Assembly (NCBI GenBank): GCA_017859955.1
Contig: JAFNAB010000006.1
Coordinates: forward strand, 1-62,019
Reading direction: 5' to 3'
DNA: 62,019 nucleotides
DNA from: Holophagaceae bacterium
Lineage (GTDB): Bacteria > Acidobacteriota > Holophagae > Holophagales > Holophagaceae
Part shown: piece by piece, positions 51,823 through 60,285 of the stretch
How positions within the stretch are numbered: position 1 is the stretch's first letter
Layout: every line of letters starts with the position of its first letter
Program-made: the position numbers and the translations under genes
The notes under the pieces: model-generated
Databases searched by the model: none
Seen by the model: the letters and a program-made list of their open reading frames with translations, nothing else
Told to the model about the DNA's origin: nothing

Positions 51823-53154
51823 ATGGGTCGCATGGTTGTCTTGGGAGCCGGGAAATCGGGAATGGCCGTGGTGGAATACCTCGCCAACATGGGGCGGAGG
51901 GTCCTCCTGGCCGATTCCGCCTCCTCCCCTTCGGAAACGCTCAAGATGCGTCTGGATGCCCTGGGGGTGCCCGGGGTCTGGGGTCCCCACCCCCTATCCC
52001 TGCTGGAGGACTGCGAGGAACTCGTCCTGAGTCCGGGGATTCCCCTTCGAATCCCCTTGGTCCAGGAGGCTTTCCGGCTAGGCATCCCGGTCTTGGGAGA
52101 ACTGGAATTCGCCCACCGGATCCTGAGGGAGCGCGACCCCCAGGCGGTGGTGCTGGCGGTGACGGGGACCAACGGGAAGAGCACCACCACGGACCTCCTG
52201 GCTCATCTGCTAAAGGCTGCTGGGCTCCCGGCGGTGGCCTGTGGCAACCTGGGGACGCCCCTCATGGAGGCACTGCAGGGGGCTGCGGCAGGAACCCGTT
52301 ATGCGCTGGAGTGCAGCAGCTATCAACTCGAAACGGTGCGGGGCTTCCATGCCCAGGGGGCTGCCCTCCTCAATCTGACGCCGGACCACCTGGCACGGCA
52401 CGGCAGCATGGAAGGCTACCTGGCCGCAAAGCTGAGGGTATTCGAGCGTCAGGTCCCGGGCGATCTGGTTCTGACCCCCCTCGGCTCCTCCTTTGATGTT
52501 CCAGGGCAAGGTCGCCGCGCCGGATTTGGTTGGGAAGAGCCCCAGGGGCCTGGAGCCTGGTGCGATGCTGCCGGCATGCTCAAACTTCGGGTGGATGGGC
52601 GGACCGTAGACCTCCTTCACCGCTCCGAACTCCGGATTCCGGGTGAACACAATGTGGAGAATGCCCTGGCGGCAGCCATGCTGGCGCACCACGGCGGGGC
52701 GGCGCCCGAAGCTCTTCGTCAGGGACTCCGGACCTACCCCGGCCTCGCCCATCGCATCGCCTTCTGCGGGGAGCGCGACGGGGTGAGCTTCTACAACGAC
52801 TCAAAGGGCACCAATGTCGATGCCACCCTGACCGCCATCAAGGCCCTGCCGGGCCCGCTGGTGCTGATGCTCGGGGGAGAGGATAAAGGGGCGAGCTATG
52901 AGCCTCTCCGGGGGGCCTTGGAGGGCAAGCTCCGGAAGCTGGTTTTCCTCGGGGATGCCATTCCCCAGCTCGAGCGGGATCTTGGGGATCTCTCCCACGA
53001 GTCCGTCTGGGCCTTCGACGCGGCCTTCGAGGCAGCGTGCCGTTGCGCCCGCCCCGGGGATCAGGTGCTCCTGAGTCCGGCCTGTGCCAGCTTCGATCAG
53101 TTCAGGAACTTCGAGGAACGGGGAGATCATTTCGAGGCATTGGTGAAGGGCTGA
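51823..53154 (+). CDS. murD: UDP-N-acetylmuramoylalanine--D-glutamate ligase MurD
   Basis: Adds D-glutamate to UDP-MurNAc-L-Ala. The 443-residue ligase from the ATG at 51823 (GGGGAGGGG upstream) has the nucleotide loop VLGAGKSGMA, LSPGIPL, the P-loop AVTGTNGKSTTTD, ECSSYQLE, NLTPDHLARHG, NDSKGTNVDAT and LMLGGEDKG. All Mur-ligase motifs are present. It stands alone here instead of following mraY in the main mur cluster 26 kb upstream. Confidence 0.96.
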   Translation: MGRMVVLGAGKSGMAVVEYLANMGRRVLLADSASSPSETLKMRLDALGVPGVWGPHPLSLLEDCEELVLSPGIPLRIPLVQEAFRLGIPVLGELEFAHRILRERDPQAVVLAVTGTNGKSTTTDLLAHLLKAAGLPAVACGNLGTPLMEALQGAAAGTRYALECSSYQLETVRGFHAQGAALLNLTPDHLARHGSMEGYLAAKLRVFERQVPGDLVLTPLGSSFDVPGQGRRAGFGWEEPQGPGAWCDAAGMLKLRVDGRTVDLLHRSELRIPGEHNVENALAAAMLAHHGGAAPEALRQGLRTYPGLAHRIAFCGERDGVSFYNDSKGTNVDATLTAIKALPGPLVLMLGGEDKGASYEPLRGALEGKLRKLVFLGDAIPQLERDLGDLSHESVWAFDAAFEAACRCARPGDQVLLSPACASFDQFRNFEERGDHFEALVKG

Positions 53155-53178
53155 TTCGCGGCTCTGAAGGCCGTTAGA

Positions 53179-55791
53179 ATGGGCTTTTCAGAGATCCCCA
53201 TGAAGCCGCGTCTTTCGAGGGAACACGAATTCCCGCCTTCGCTGGCCTGGTGGATTCTCTGCCTGGGAGCGGGACTCACCCTCGCTGCGGTCATCTTCGT
53301 GGGACTGCTGCAGCACCAGCGGATGCGGACCCGCTTCGAGTTGTCCACCCGCGATTCCGGGGAGCATCTCAAGGATCGTCTGAGGCTTTGCGAGGACCTG
53401 CTGATCGGGGTCCGGGGCTTTGCACGTGCTTCAGGAACGGTGAATCGGAAGAACCTGCATGTCTTTTTGGATTCCATGGGGGTGGAATCGCGCTACCCCG
53501 GCCTTCTCGGTGTGGCCTATGGGGTGCCACTGAACGCCGGGGGCATGGAGGCCATCCAGAAAAGGCTCCGGGAGGAGCACGGACGACCGGACCTGCGGAT
53601 TCATCCCGGCGTGGGATACGGAGACGATGCCATCGTCCTTTTCGAGGAACCGGAACTTCCGAATCTCCGCGCCCTGGGCTTCAACTCGGCCAGCGCTCCA
53701 GATCAGCGTAATTCGTTGATCCTGGCCAGGGATTCCGGCCAGATCCGGGCGAGTGCCCCCATGGCGCTGGCCCAGGCCCCGGAGGGTGGGCCCGGGCTAG
53801 TCATGCGGCTGGCCATCTATCGTGGCGGGGGCGTGCCGGATACGGTGGAGGCGCGGCGAGCGGCCTTCGAGGGCTATGCCAACGCCGTGTTCCTGCTGGG
53901 CGAGCTGACCCGGGATTCCCTGACGGGGCTGCCTCGGGGCCTCCAGTTGAGGATCATGGATCGGACCGATCCTTCCAGGCCCCTCCTGGTCTGCCAGGGG
54001 GGGGCGCAGGCTTCCGAGCCATGGTGGAGCGTCTTCTGCCCGACACCTCCCAGGCAGCTGAGAACCCTCCAGACAGGAGGTCGCTCCTGGGAAATGGAAT
54101 TCATTGCGAGCCCGGCCTTTTTTGAACCTGCGGAAGTCGGACTGCCCTGGCTGGTGGGTTTTGCGGGGCTCCAGGCCTCCTTCCTGCTGGCAGCCCTCAT
54201 CCGCGCCATCAGCCGTACCGGGCGGCAGGCGGCGGCAATGGCCAATCGGATGACGGCCGAGCTTCGCCGGAGTGAATCGCGGCTCCGGGCCATTGTCCAG
54301 GTCCTTCCGGATGTGTTCCTGGTGCTCGATGATGAGGGTGGCTACCAGGAGGTGCTCACCGGAGAGGCATCGCTGTTGGCCGCTCCCGTCGCCCATCTCC
54401 TGGGACGAAATATCAGGGATATCCTTCCCCCTGAGCTGGCCCAGGCAATACTCCAAGTCATCCGGCGCACCATCGATGCGGATCAACTCCAGGAAATGGA
54501 ATATTCCCTGGAAACCCCGCTGGGCGTGCGGCGTTTCGATGCCCGGGTGGCGCCCCTGGAGCTGGCCATCGGTGGTCATTCCTGTGTTCTGTGGGCGGCG
54601 CGGGATGTCACGGAGCACAGGGCGCAGGAAGAGGCCATACGGCAGACCCAGCGTCTGGAGAGCCTGGGAGTTCTGGCGGGAGGCATCGCGCACGACTTCA
54701 ACAACCTGCTGGCGGCCATCCTCGGGTACGTCAACCTCAGTCGCATCGCTCTGGATAGCGGGGAAGACCCCTCCCGTCACCTGGCCAAGGCGGAATCCAG
54801 CATCGATCGGGCCGCAGATCTGGCACGCCAGCTCCTGGCCTATTCCGGGAGGGCCAGCTTCCGCTTGGAACAGCTTGATCTGAACACCCTGTTGGAGCAG
54901 ATGAACGAGCTCCTGGCGGTTTCCCGCTCCCGGAAGGTGAGCCTGGATCTGCATCTGGATCCCGCGCTTCCGGCTGTGCTTGGCGATCCTGTGCAGCTCC
55001 AGCAGGTGATCATGAACCTGGTGACCAATGCTGGTGAGGCCATCGGGGACCAGTCCGGTAAGGTGGACATCCGGACCGGATCCTGTGATCTGGACGCCGA
55101 CACCCTGGGGCGCCGCTTCCCGGGGCAGGGGCTCAAGCCTGGGTGTTTCGTCATGCTGGAGGTCCGGGATGAAGGATGTGGGATGAGCCCTGAACTGCTG
55201 GAGCGGATATTCGACCCCTTCTTCACGACCAAACCGGCCGGCCGGGGGCTGGGACTATCGGCGATCCGGGGCATTCTGAGGAGCCACCGGGCTGGGATCG
55301 AGATCGCTTCCACCCCAGGGGAAGGCACGACCATCCGTGTCTTTTTCCCCGCCTCCGAGTCCACCAGCAGCTCTGTCAGACAGTCGGTGGCTCCAGATAC
55401 GAGCCCTGAATCACTCTCGGGCCTGCTTCTCCTGGCTGAAGATGAGCCTGCCCTTCGGGAGACCGCCAGGCTGATGGTGGAGCGCCTCGGCATGGAAGCC
55501 CTGGTGGCTCCCGATGGCGAGGAGGCATGGTCGCTCTTCCAGGCCCATCAGGGGCAGGTCCGGGCGGCATTGCTGGATCTGACCATGCCACGCCGGAGTG
55601 GTGTGGAGGTCTACAGGCTGATCCGGAAAATCGCACCGGATCTGCCGGTGGTCATCTGCAGTGGTTTCAGCCGGGAAGCCCTACCGGAACTGAGGGATAG
55701 CTCCGAACGCCGGGTCTTCCTCGCCAAGCCCTACACCTTTGAGCAGCTGGAGGAGGCGCTGAGGAAGGCGATGGGGCCGCTCTCTCAGTGA
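53179..55791 (+). CDS. Hybrid sensor histidine kinase with CHASE-like sensor, PAS, kinase and receiver domains
   Basis: An 870-residue inner-membrane protein. TM1 lies at about 24-46; the extracytoplasmic region (about 50-315) resembles a CHASE domain (RYPGLLGVAYGVPLNAGG); TM2 near 322-345; a PAS region near 365-485; the kinase core has AGGIAHDFNNLLAAILG (phospho-His), MNLVTNAGEAI, VRDEGCGM, DPFFTTKPAGRGLGL; the C-terminal receiver has AEDEPALRE, the phospho-acceptor Asp in LLDLTMP and LAKPYT. CHASE domains typically sense small extracellular molecules such as amino acids or adenine-type compounds. No adjacent output protein. Start ATG at 53179, with 53200 as alternative. Confidence 0.92.
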   Translation: MGFSEIPMKPRLSREHEFPPSLAWWILCLGAGLTLAAVIFVGLLQHQRMRTRFELSTRDSGEHLKDRLRLCEDLLIGVRGFARASGTVNRKNLHVFLDSMGVESRYPGLLGVAYGVPLNAGGMEAIQKRLREEHGRPDLRIHPGVGYGDDAIVLFEEPELPNLRALGFNSASAPDQRNSLILARDSGQIRASAPMALAQAPEGGPGLVMRLAIYRGGGVPDTVEARRAAFEGYANAVFLLGELTRDSLTGLPRGLQLRIMDRTDPSRPLLVCQGGAQASEPWWSVFCPTPPRQLRTLQTGGRSWEMEFIASPAFFEPAEVGLPWLVGFAGLQASFLLAALIRAISRTGRQAAAMANRMTAELRRSESRLRAIVQVLPDVFLVLDDEGGYQEVLTGEASLLAAPVAHLLGRNIRDILPPELAQAILQVIRRTIDADQLQEMEYSLETPLGVRRFDARVAPLELAIGGHSCVLWAARDVTEHRAQEEAIRQTQRLESLGVLAGGIAHDFNNLLAAILGYVNLSRIALDSGEDPSRHLAKAESSIDRAADLARQLLAYSGRASFRLEQLDLNTLLEQMNELLAVSRSRKVSLDLHLDPALPAVLGDPVQLQQVIMNLVTNAGEAIGDQSGKVDIRTGSCDLDADTLGRRFPGQGLKPGCFVMLEVRDEGCGMSPELLERIFDPFFTTKPAGRGLGLSAIRGILRSHRAGIEIASTPGEGTTIRVFFPASESTSSSVRQSVAPDTSPESLSGLLLLAEDEPALRETARLMVERLGMEALVAPDGEEAWSLFQAHQGQVRAALLDLTMPRRSGVEVYRLIRKIAPDLPVVICSGFSREALPELRDSSERRVFLAKPYTFEQLEEALRKAMGPLSQ

Positions 55792-55798
55792 CGGGCAA

Positions 55799-56635
55799 TC
55801 ACGGCCAGAGTAATACCAGCAGGATGATGTCGGTGACGGCCCAAGCGCCGAGGGTCCAGTACATCCCCGCTTCATGCTGTTTCTGGGTCATGGTGCGCCA
55901 GCGTTTCCACCAGGGCAGCAGGACGCCGCACCAGGCCGCCAGGGAAAGGATCAGGGGCAGCAGGCTCCGATGGGCCTGCCAGGTTCCCAGGGCAAAGCAC
56001 GCGTGGGCCAGGAGGGCAAGCAGCACCGCAAAGCCCAGGCTCAGGCTTTCTCCCATCTGGATCACCATGGTCCGGTCCCCCCGGGAGCGGTCCTCCTCGA
56101 TCTGGTAGATCTGGGTGGTGGGGTAGAGGGCGCCGAAGAGGAAGGCGAAACCGATGGTCACCCAGAGGAAGGCCATGGGGACAGGGCGTCCCGTGATGCC
56201 CCAGCCTGCGAGGGGCGTTAGGAGGCCGAAGCCAACGCCGTTGATGAGCAGATCCCAGCCCGCCCGGGCCTTGAGGCGGATGGGGGGCACGGAGTAGATG
56301 ACCGCCATGACCACGCAGGCCCCATTGCTCCACGCAAAGACCGGCGGCAGCAGGAAGCCGAGGAGCAGGGAGGCCGCCAGCATGACCACCGAAACGTGCA
56401 GAAGATACTTCGGTGGCTTGGGCGGCTGGCGCAGGTAGCCGATATCGCCCTCATCGTTATCGAAGGCGCTGTTGATAGCCAGGGTGCCGCCGTTCAGAAG
56501 GGCCACGAAGGTGAACCAGCCCAGCAGGGTGGCCTTGCCGGGGAGGGCCCAGCCCGCGGCCAGAAGGGTGCCCAGCAGGAAGTGGGCGGACATGATGGGC
56601 CACTCCATGGGGCGGAGGTGCAGGAGGTAGGCCAT
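55799..56635 (-). CDS. UbiA-family prenyltransferase
   Basis: A 278-residue membrane protein from the ATG at 56635 (GGGAGACC upstream; a longer start lies at 56695). It has about eight hydrophobic segments, the first aspartate motif NSAFDNDEGD (N-x3-D-x3-D) and the second QIEEDRSRGDRT, with YSVPPIRLK between. UbiA enzymes prenylate aromatic rings in quinone, haem or lipid synthesis. With mqnA in this window it could be the menaquinone prenyltransferase (MqnP/MenA type), but the substrate cannot be read from the sequence. Its gene follows a DUF116 gene on the same strand. Confidence 0.88.
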   Translation of the reverse strand: MAYLLHLRPMEWPIMSAHFLLGTLLAAGWALPGKATLLGWFTFVALLNGGTLAINSAFDNDEGDIGYLRQPPKPPKYLLHVSVVMLAASLLLGFLLPPVFAWSNGACVVMAVIYSVPPIRLKARAGWDLLINGVGFGLLTPLAGWGITGRPVPMAFLWVTIGFAFLFGALYPTTQIYQIEEDRSRGDRTMVIQMGESLSLGFAVLLALLAHACFALGTWQAHRSLLPLILSLAAWCGVLLPWWKRWRTMTQKQHEAGMYWTLGAWAVTDIILLVLLWP

Positions 56636-56697
56636 GGTCTCCCGACCCAGGAGCTTCTCGCAGGATTGTCTAATGATGAATTGTTTATTTGTCATAT

Positions 56698-57468
56698 TCA
56701 GGCAATCTCATCGGCATGGAAGGGCTGGATATTGCCTGAGCGTTCGGGCCTCGGGCGCACCAGGCGCTCCATGGCCTGCTCCACTTCGGCGGTGTCGAAG
56801 CGGGTATCCACGCACATGCCGTAAGGCAGGTCGAGGGGAATGCCAAAGCACGGGGTCTCCGGGAGCTTTAGGATGCCTTTCAGCAGGCGGTCGGCACAGC
56901 TTACGGCCACCATCAAGTCAGGCTTGCACTCCTTGGCGCAGCGGGCGGCTTTGTGGCTTCGGTTGAAGATCCGGGCGTCCCAGCGGTTCACCAGGGAGGA
57001 TTCCAGGGCTTCACCCACGGGGCATTGGCCGCATTGGTAGCAGTTTCCGATGTCTTCGGTGACACCGGCCTTGCAGGAAGCCAGTTGGATGCAATGGGGC
57101 AGCAGGACCAGGGCCTGCTGGGCCTTGGCGCGGGAGAAGGCCGCTTCAACCCGTTCGTTGTTCCAGGCCAGGAAGGAGCGTACCCAGGCCTCTTCGCAAC
57201 CCAGGAGCCGCATCAGGGGGCGTACAGCCCTTACCCAGAGGCTATCCCGCCGGACGAGGGTGTTGCGATGCCTGAGGTAGGAAGATCCTTGCTGGAAGAT
57301 CTGGGAGGCTTCCGCGAGGCTGGCCACGCTCAGCAGGAGCCACCACCCACTTACCCCGTGCATCGCTGCGGCGCCCGCCAGACCCAGCAGGGCCAGGACT
57401 CCAGGAACGCCGAACCGGACCGCCAGAAAGAGGGCGGGACGACCCGGGAGGCGCAGACGTTCTGACAT
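56698..57468 (-). CDS. DUF116 family Cys-rich protein
   Basis: A 256-residue protein from the ATG at 57468. Two or three hydrophobic stretches at the N-terminus (about 10-60) are followed by a Cys-rich soluble region: LLPHCIQLASCKAG, NCYQCGQCPVG, AARCAKECKPDL and SCADRLLKG. That Cys pattern suggests an Fe-S or other metal site and marks DUF116, whose function is not established. It is 62 bp upstream of the ubiA-like gene in the same orientation, so a joint function in quinone or lipid modification is possible (inference). No convincing ribosome site. Confidence 0.82.
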   Translation of the reverse strand: MSERLRLPGRPALFLAVRFGVPGVLALLGLAGAAAMHGVSGWWLLLSVASLAEASQIFQQGSSYLRHRNTLVRRDSLWVRAVRPLMRLLGCEEAWVRSFLAWNNERVEAAFSRAKAQQALVLLPHCIQLASCKAGVTEDIGNCYQCGQCPVGEALESSLVNRWDARIFNRSHKAARCAKECKPDLMVAVSCADRLLKGILKLPETPCFGIPLDLPYGMCVDTRFDTAEVEQAMERLVRPRPERSGNIQPFHADEIA

Positions 57469-57568
57469 GGATTCTATTGGAACACGAAGCGGGGTTCCCT
57501 GGAACGCCGCGACCCGGGCCCCCGGGAACCTGGGGTTCCCATGGGCCCGGGGCTTTGCGAGGGCCGAG

Positions 57569-59110
57569 CTACTTCTTGAGGCTGGACAGGATATGGGCTG
57601 CGGCCATGCGCCCGCTGCCGATGGCGAAGCCGAAGGCGGTTCCGGGGGAATCCAGGCCGTAGGAATCGCCGTAAAGGCCGCCAACCTCGCATCCCGTGGC
57701 GTAAAGCCCTTGGATGGGCTGGTCGTTCTGGTCCAGCACCTGCAGTTGGGTATTCACCACCAGGCCGCCCACGGTGGTGAGGGGGGAGATGACTTCATGG
57801 ATGGCGTAGAGCTTCCCCGTGAGCTTTCGCATGAAGAATCGGTTCTTGCCGAAGCCCGAATCCAGGTTCAGGTCGCAGTCCCGGTTGTAGGTCGCCAGGG
57901 TCTTCTTCAGGGCCTCCGCGGGCACCTTGATCTTGGCCGCCAGTTCCTCCACGGTATCCGCCGCATAGACATTGCGGTCCCCGGCGGCGATGTAGCCATC
58001 GATGGCGCCATCCATCTTCTTCAGCTTGGTGCCGATGGGGACGATCACCCCCATGCCGGCGTCCGTGCCTTCGTTGACGTAGTGCTTGCGCTGGGCTTCG
58101 GAGAAGATCACCCAGGCGGAACTGGTGGGCTGGCGGATGATGGCATTGGCCTGCAGGACGAAGTCGTTGGCGACGATCTCATCACTGAAACGCACACCAT
58201 AGTTGTTCACCATGATGTTCATGGGCTGCTGGCCCAGGGCGTCAAACTCCAGATCCACGGGGTTGGCAGGGCCCGCCTTGACACGCTTCTTGTCGTAGAC
58301 CGCGGTGTGCATGAGGGTGGCCATGCCTTCGGTCTTGGCCCCGAGGGCCAGCGCACTCTTGATGGTGACACCGGTCTTGTTGAAGTTGGCCACGGCACCG
58401 GAATAGACGTTCCCGCCGTACTGCTTCACCATCTCCGGGTTGTCCACGAATCCACCCCCCGCCAGGACCACGGCCTTGGCCTTGATGCGGATCTCGCCGT
58501 CCTTGCCCTTGGCAGTGGCCCCGATGACGTGCTTCTGGTCGTCGGTGATCAACCCGGTGCCTGGGGTCATCATGAGGATCTGTACCTTGGGGTTCTGCTT
58601 GGCCTTGCCGAAGAGGGCGCGCACCAGCCCGGCCCCGTGGCCGACTGCCACGTGCCAGGTGCGGATGCCGGTGTAGGTGGTCTGCAGGACCTCCTCGAAC
58701 TTGACGCCCTGGTCCTCCAGCCAGTCGATGGTCTCCCCGGACTGGTCTACGAAGGCCTTCATGAGGGGGGCATTGCCCTTCCAGTGGTTGTAGGCCATCT
58801 CATGGTGGAAGACCTCGTCCTTGTCCATCATGGGGGCGCCGAAGTAGTGGTCGCGCTGCAGCCGGGAGCCGACGCCGAAGACCCCCTCGGCGGCGTTGGA
58901 GGCACCCCCGGGGAAGGGGTTCTGTTCCAGCAGGATCACTCTGGCACCCTCGTTGGACAGGGCCACCGTGGCGCTGAGGCCTGCGGAACCGGCGCCGATG
59001 ACCACCACATCGGTTTCCATATTGAATGGAGGCTGGGCCGCCGCCAGGGTGAAGGAGACGAGGCCGAGCAGAACGACTGCCGACCTCTGGAGCAGGACGT
59101 GGGGACGCAT
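57569..59110 (-). CDS. Secreted FAD-dependent reductase, flavocytochrome c/enoate-reductase family
   Basis: A 513-residue flavoprotein of the fumarate reductase/urocanate reductase group (FAD_binding_2). A signal peptide (about 1-25) is followed by VVVIGAGSAGLSATVAL and EQNPFPGGASNAA (FAD binding). The C-terminus has ATGCEVGGLYGDSYGLDSPGTAFGFA, broken here for length. Classical fumarate reductases read GG-x-H-G-x-N-R-L at this point; here the substrate-binding Arg position is Tyr (GDSYGLD), and the HTMGG-like motif is PLTTVGG without His. The substrate is therefore probably not fumarate but another enoate (for example a cinnamate-like or urocanate-like acid). It pairs with the tetraheme cytochrome gene upstream. 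Confidence 0.88.
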   Translation of the reverse strand: MRPHVLLQRSAVVLLGLVSFTLAAAQPPFNMETDVVVIGAGSAGLSATVALSNEGARVILLEQNPFPGGASNAAEGVFGVGSRLQRDHYFGAPMMDKDEVFHHEMAYNHWKGNAPLMKAFVDQSGETIDWLEDQGVKFEEVLQTTYTGIRTWHVAVGHGAGLVRALFGKAKQNPKVQILMMTPGTGLITDDQKHVIGATAKGKDGEIRIKAKAVVLAGGGFVDNPEMVKQYGGNVYSGAVANFNKTGVTIKSALALGAKTEGMATLMHTAVYDKKRVKAGPANPVDLEFDALGQQPMNIMVNNYGVRFSDEIVANDFVLQANAIIRQPTSSAWVIFSEAQRKHYVNEGTDAGMGVIVPIGTKLKKMDGAIDGYIAAGDRNVYAADTVEELAAKIKVPAEALKKTLATYNRDCDLNLDSGFGKNRFFMRKLTGKLYAIHEVISPLTTVGGLVVNTQLQVLDQNDQPIQGLYATGCEVGGLYGDSYGLDSPGTAFGFAIGSGRMAAAHILSSLKK

Positions 59111-59129
59111 GGAAGGACCTCCGTGTGGG

Positions 59130-59513
59130 TTAATGGGCGGCGACTGCGGTCTTGGGCTTGAAGCTCATCTCTTCGTGGCAGGTGAGGCAGTAGTTCTCCT
59201 GGGGCTTGTGGCCTTTGTGACAAAGTCCGCAATCCAGGTCGATCAGATGGTTGTCGTGGGGATTGGGGTGCAGCTTGGCTGTCCGCTCAGCCACCTTGGG
59301 GTAGGACTCATGGCAGCCCAGACAGTCCGCGGTCTGGAGCGGCTTCCTGGGCCCCTTGCCGTGGCAGTCCTCGCAGGACAGCCCGGCATCCTTGTGGCGA
59401 TTGGCCAGGGGGACCGCCTGTGGGGCATTGGCCATGGCCAGGCTGCCCAGGCCGAGCAGGATCGGAAGCGCCAGGCTGGAAAAATGGGTGAAAACCGAGG
59501 AAGCAATGTACAC
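59130..59513 (-). CDS. Tetraheme cytochrome c (electron donor of the reductase)
   Basis: A 127-residue exported cytochrome. A GTG start at 59513 (GGAG upstream) gives a signal peptide ending SLAMANA; the mature part has four haem-binding motifs CEDCH, CLGCH, CGLCH and CLTCH plus additional His for bis-His ligation. This is the heme domain of flavocytochrome c (FccA-like) on a separate polypeptide. It lies 19 bp before the flavoprotein gene on the same strand, so the two form an operon. It should carry electrons from a membrane quinol dehydrogenase (CymA-like, not in the window) to the flavoprotein. Confidence 0.92.
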   Translation of the reverse strand: MYIASSVFTHFSSLALPILLGLGSLAMANAPQAVPLANRHKDAGLSCEDCHGKGPRKPLQTADCLGCHESYPKVAERTAKLHPNPHDNHLIDLDCGLCHKGHKPQENYCLTCHEEMSFKPKTAVAAH

Positions 59514-59616
59514 GCCGGGGCTCCGTGATGAAGCGGTTCTTTTGGATGGATCCAGGGGACAGATCTGAAGGTAGTGGACCCCCTGGCCTCGTTTCCCGGG
59601 TGCTGCTCCGCGATCC

Positions 59617-60285
59617 TCAGGACAGCCGGGGCGCCCATTGAATGGCCAATTGGAGCAGCTCCGAGGCATTCTTCAGGTTGAGCTTGTGTTTGATGTTCTC
59701 CCGGTGGGTGTCCACGGTGCGGACGCTGACACCCATTTGCTCGGCGATCATGCGGGTTCCCATGCCCTTGCCCAACATGCGGAAGACCTCCCGTTCCCGG
59801 CTGCTAAGGCCGAGGCCGTCCCCTTCCTCCTCCGGATCCGTCTTGGCGACGGCCCTTCGCAGAATGGCGCCCACCATGGACTCGTGGACGTAGAGCTCCC
59901 CCTTGAGGACCAACCGGATGGCCTTGAGGAGGGTCTCCGGGGCTTCGTACTTCGTGACATAGCCGTTGGCGCCAACCCTCAGGGCCTGCTCGGCATGGTA
60001 GGCGTCATCGTGCATGGAAAAGACCAGGATCGGCAGTCTGGCGCGGTGTTTCCGGACTTCCCGGATCAGATCGAGGCCATTGCCCGAGGCCAGGGTCAGG
60101 TCCACGATCATGAGATCTGGACCGCTCTCCCGCAGCGCTGCCAGGGCCCCGGCGTGGTCTTCGGCCTGGCCCACCACCTCCAGGTCCTTCTCCTGGTTGA
60201 TCAGCCGGGCCAGGCCCTCCCGCAGGATGGGGTGGTCATCCACGAGGAGGAGGCGGGCGCGGGGCGTTTCAGCGTTCTGGTTCAT
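59617..60285 (-). CDS. LuxR/NarL-type response regulator
   Basis: A 222-residue regulator from the ATG at 60285. Receiver: LLLVDDHPILREGL (acidic pocket), phospho-acceptor Asp in MIVDLTLASG, VTKYEAPE (Lys). Output: GLSSREREVFRMLGKGMGTRMIAEQMGVSVRTVDTHRENIK, broken here for length, the GerE helix-turn-helix. Its ATG overlaps the stop of the kinase gene by four bases, so they are a cognate pair. The cytochrome-flavoprotein operon lies just downstream on the same strand, 104 bp away, and is the most likely target. Confidence 0.95.
   Translation of the reverse strand: MNQNAETPRARLLLVDDHPILREGLARLINQEKDLEVVGQAEDHAGALAALRESGPDLMIVDLTLASGNGLDLIREVRKHRARLPILVFSMHDDAYHAEQALRVGANGYVTKYEAPETLLKAIRLVLKGELYVHESMVGAILRRAVAKTDPEEEGDGLGLSSREREVFRMLGKGMGTRMIAEQMGVSVRTVDTHRENIKHKLNLKNASELLQLAIQWAPRLS

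Noticed and set aside
57467..59161. 564-codon plus-strand frame
   Set aside because: Antisense to the FAD reductase, whose FAD motifs and signal peptide are clear.
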